A stretch of DNA of 7,574 nt from Burkholderiales bacterium (GTDB taxonomy: Bacteria > Pseudomonadota > Gammaproteobacteria > Burkholderiales > SG8-39). Positions 6,482 through 7,574 of this stretch are shown in pieces. How positions within the stretch are numbered: the stretch's first letter is position 1; each line of letters starts with the position of its first letter. The translations under genes and the position numbers were made by a program. The stretch covers positions 1-7,574 of the forward strand of contig JAENXP010000089.1 in assembly GCA_016649475.1 (NCBI GenBank), read 5' to 3'. Under the pieces are notes generated by a model. It worked only from the letters and a program-made list of their open reading frames with translations. It did not search any database and was not told where the DNA came from.

Positions 6482-7302
6482 GCGCTCACCGCTGCCTCAC
6501 CCAGCCACTCCTTCAAAAAACGCAGAAAGCCTTCCTCCGTTTTAGCGCTTTGCACGTAGCGGCTGATCGCCGCATCGTCGGAGTCATAGTGCCCGCGCAG
6601 GCCGATCGGCCAGGCGCCCTGTCTGGCGAGCGCGACGCGGCTGACGTAAATCGCCGGCACGACGCCGGGGGCCAGCGCAGCGTCGTCGAACAGATCGCCT
6701 TCGCTGATCGCTTCGACGGTAACGAATGTCTGCCTCGACGCGTGCGCCATGGTGAGCAGTTCTCGCCGGCGGCCTATGTAGACGTTGCCGTAGCGATCTG
6801 CCAGCGGCGCATGGAATAGCGCTATGTCCGGATTGATCGCAGGCAATAGCGCGATCGGATCGCCCTGGGAGAAAGGATTGTCGATGACCTTCCAGTCCGG
6901 GCGCGAGGCGAGGAGGTCGCTCCCGATCAGGCCGCGCAAGGGTATGAAAGGCAGTCCCTTCTGTCCCGCCTGCAGCGCGGCGTGCACTGCCGGGCAGGTC
7001 GAGTCGAGGATGCGGATGCGGCGCCGGCGCAGGGCATCGATGAAACGGTGCGCCGGCCCGAATTCGCCCAGAGTGACCGCGGAAGTCTCCAATGTTGCGA
7101 CCGCGCCGGCGCCGACCAGAATTTCGGCCTGCAGCCCGCTGGTCGGGACGCATACCAGGTGCAGGTTGCGCACACCGCGGCGCACGAGTTCGCGCGTGGC
7201 AGCCATGGCCACGCCGCAATTGTCCGAAGGGACCGCGAGCTTGGCGCCGTCGGGGACGGCCGCGGCAAGCTCCGCAAGTTCACATATCGGTTGCTGGTTC
7301 AT
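6478..7302 (-). CDS. CoA-transferase alpha subunit, GctA/IpdA-like
   Basis: A 274-residue alpha subunit partnering the beta subunit just downstream. Landmarks: VPSDNCG (24-30), LVGAGAVATLETSAVTLGEFGPAHRF (62-87), the LPFIPLRGLIGSDLL stretch (117-131, as in GctA/IpdA), NPDIALFHAPLADRYGNVYIG (157-177) and a VEAISEGD block (196-203). In IpdA a catalytic Glu lies about 15 residues before the PF.P.R block; here that region reads ILDSTCPAV with Cys103 near the place. ATG at 7302 was chosen because GGAG sits 7 nt upstream and the product then starts like the family; a longer frame to 7431 would overlap the TauE gene. It is 20 nt after the TauE/SafE stop, so the three genes form one operon. Confidence 0.9.
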   Translation of the reverse strand: MNQQPICELAELAAAVPDGAKLAVPSDNCGVAMAATRELVRRGVRNLHLVCVPTSGLQAEILVGAGAVATLETSAVTLGEFGPAHRFIDALRRRRIRILDSTCPAVHAALQAGQKGLPFIPLRGLIGSDLLASRPDWKVIDNPFSQGDPIALLPAINPDIALFHAPLADRYGNVYIGRRRELLTMAHASRQTFVTVEAISEGDLFDDAALAPGVVPAIYVSRVALARQGAWPIGLRGHYDSDDAAISRYVQSAKTEEGFLRFLKEWLGEAAVSA

Positions 7303-7322
7303 TTGCTTTCTCCATTCTTTCG

Positions 7323-7574
7323 CTAGCTCAGCCTGGCAACGCCATCGTACAGCAGCTTCATCCCGGTTACGAACAGGAAGGCGTAGCAGAGCCGGTAAAA
7401 CAGCACTTCCGGGATGTGCTTTCTTAACCAAACTCCGCAGAGAATCCCCAGCACTCCCAAGGGCGCGAGGCCGGCGGAGGTGGCGAGATTGCTGCCGTCG
7501 AACAGTCCCAGCAGGGTATAGGGTATGAGTTTGACGTAGTTCATCACGGTAAAAAACACTACCGTGGTGCCGAC
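7323..7574 (-). CDS. TauE/SafE family permease, C-terminal fragment (5' end beyond right edge)
   Basis: The last 83 residues of a TauE/SafE (DUF81) membrane protein, a family that exports sulfite, sulfoacetate and other small anions or carboxylates. The visible part begins VGTTVVFFTVMNYVKLIPY, matching the conserved G(T)T.VFF...N..KL.PY block, continues with NLATSAGLAPLGVLGILCG and ends with the family's YRLCYAFLFVTGMKLLYDG helix. Three membrane segments are seen. The frame is open to the window edge, so most of the protein is off-window. It is the most upstream visible gene of the CoA-transferase operon (20 nt to the next start), which suggests it moves the substrate or a product of that enzyme. 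Confidence 0.9.
   Translation of the reverse strand, partial: VGTTVVFFTVMNYVKLIPYTLLGLFDGSNLATSAGLAPLGVLGILCGVWLRKHIPEVLFYRLCYAFLFVTGMKLLYDGVARLS

Noticed and set aside
1..7574. CRISPR array, tRNA/rRNA genes, IS or phage elements, toxin-antitoxin or defence genes
   Set aside because: No regularly spaced repeats, no tRNA-like cloverleaf, no transposase or integrase motifs and no defence domains were seen on either strand.

Overview
This GC-rich window (no G+C count was computed) looks like chromosomal DNA of a proteobacterium. A betaproteobacterium of the Burkholderiales or Rhodocyclales type is my best guess, from the family mix (AI-2E/PerM permease, TauE/SafE exporter, GctAB/IpdAB-like CoA-transferase, TPP-dependent E1 alpha) and the compact operons. 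That is an inference, not a proof. Nine protein-coding genes are well supported. Eight lie on the minus strand and one (MaoC-like) on the plus strand. I see no rRNA, tRNA, CRISPR array, insertion sequence or phage gene.

Reading in the direction of minus-strand transcription (right to left): (1) the C-terminal end of a TauE/SafE permease, cut by the right edge; (2) and (3) the alpha and beta subunits of a GctAB/IpdAB-like CoA-transferase, with start and stop overlapping by 4 nt; (4) an AI-2E/PerM-type membrane protein 37 nt further on. The plus-strand MaoC-like hotdog gene converges on (4). It diverges across 92 nt from a TTG-started acetyl-CoA hydrolase/transferase-family gene, which is tightly followed by an exported alpha/beta hydrolase. 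Next comes a 334-nt interval with no confident gene, holding inverted repeats and a possible small Cys-containing ORF. Last are a class I SAM methyltransferase and, about 60 nt later, the alpha subunit of a TPP-dependent 2-oxo acid (or acetoin) dehydrogenase, cut by the left edge.

The shared theme is acyl-CoA chemistry: two unrelated CoA-transferase-type systems, a MaoC-fold protein and a dehydrogenase E1 that normally feeds acyl groups to CoA. The most notable observation is that several of these proteins lack the catalytic residues that define their families. The acetyl-CoA hydrolase/transferase homologue has Gly where the nucleophilic Glu is expected. The MaoC-like protein has Leu and Phe where the Asp/His dyad is expected. 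The GctAB-like pair appears to lack Glu at both positions known from GctB and IpdA. The TauE/SafE gene next to the CoA-transferase pair suggests, without proving, an organosulfur or carboxylate substrate. No defence or mobile system is evident.
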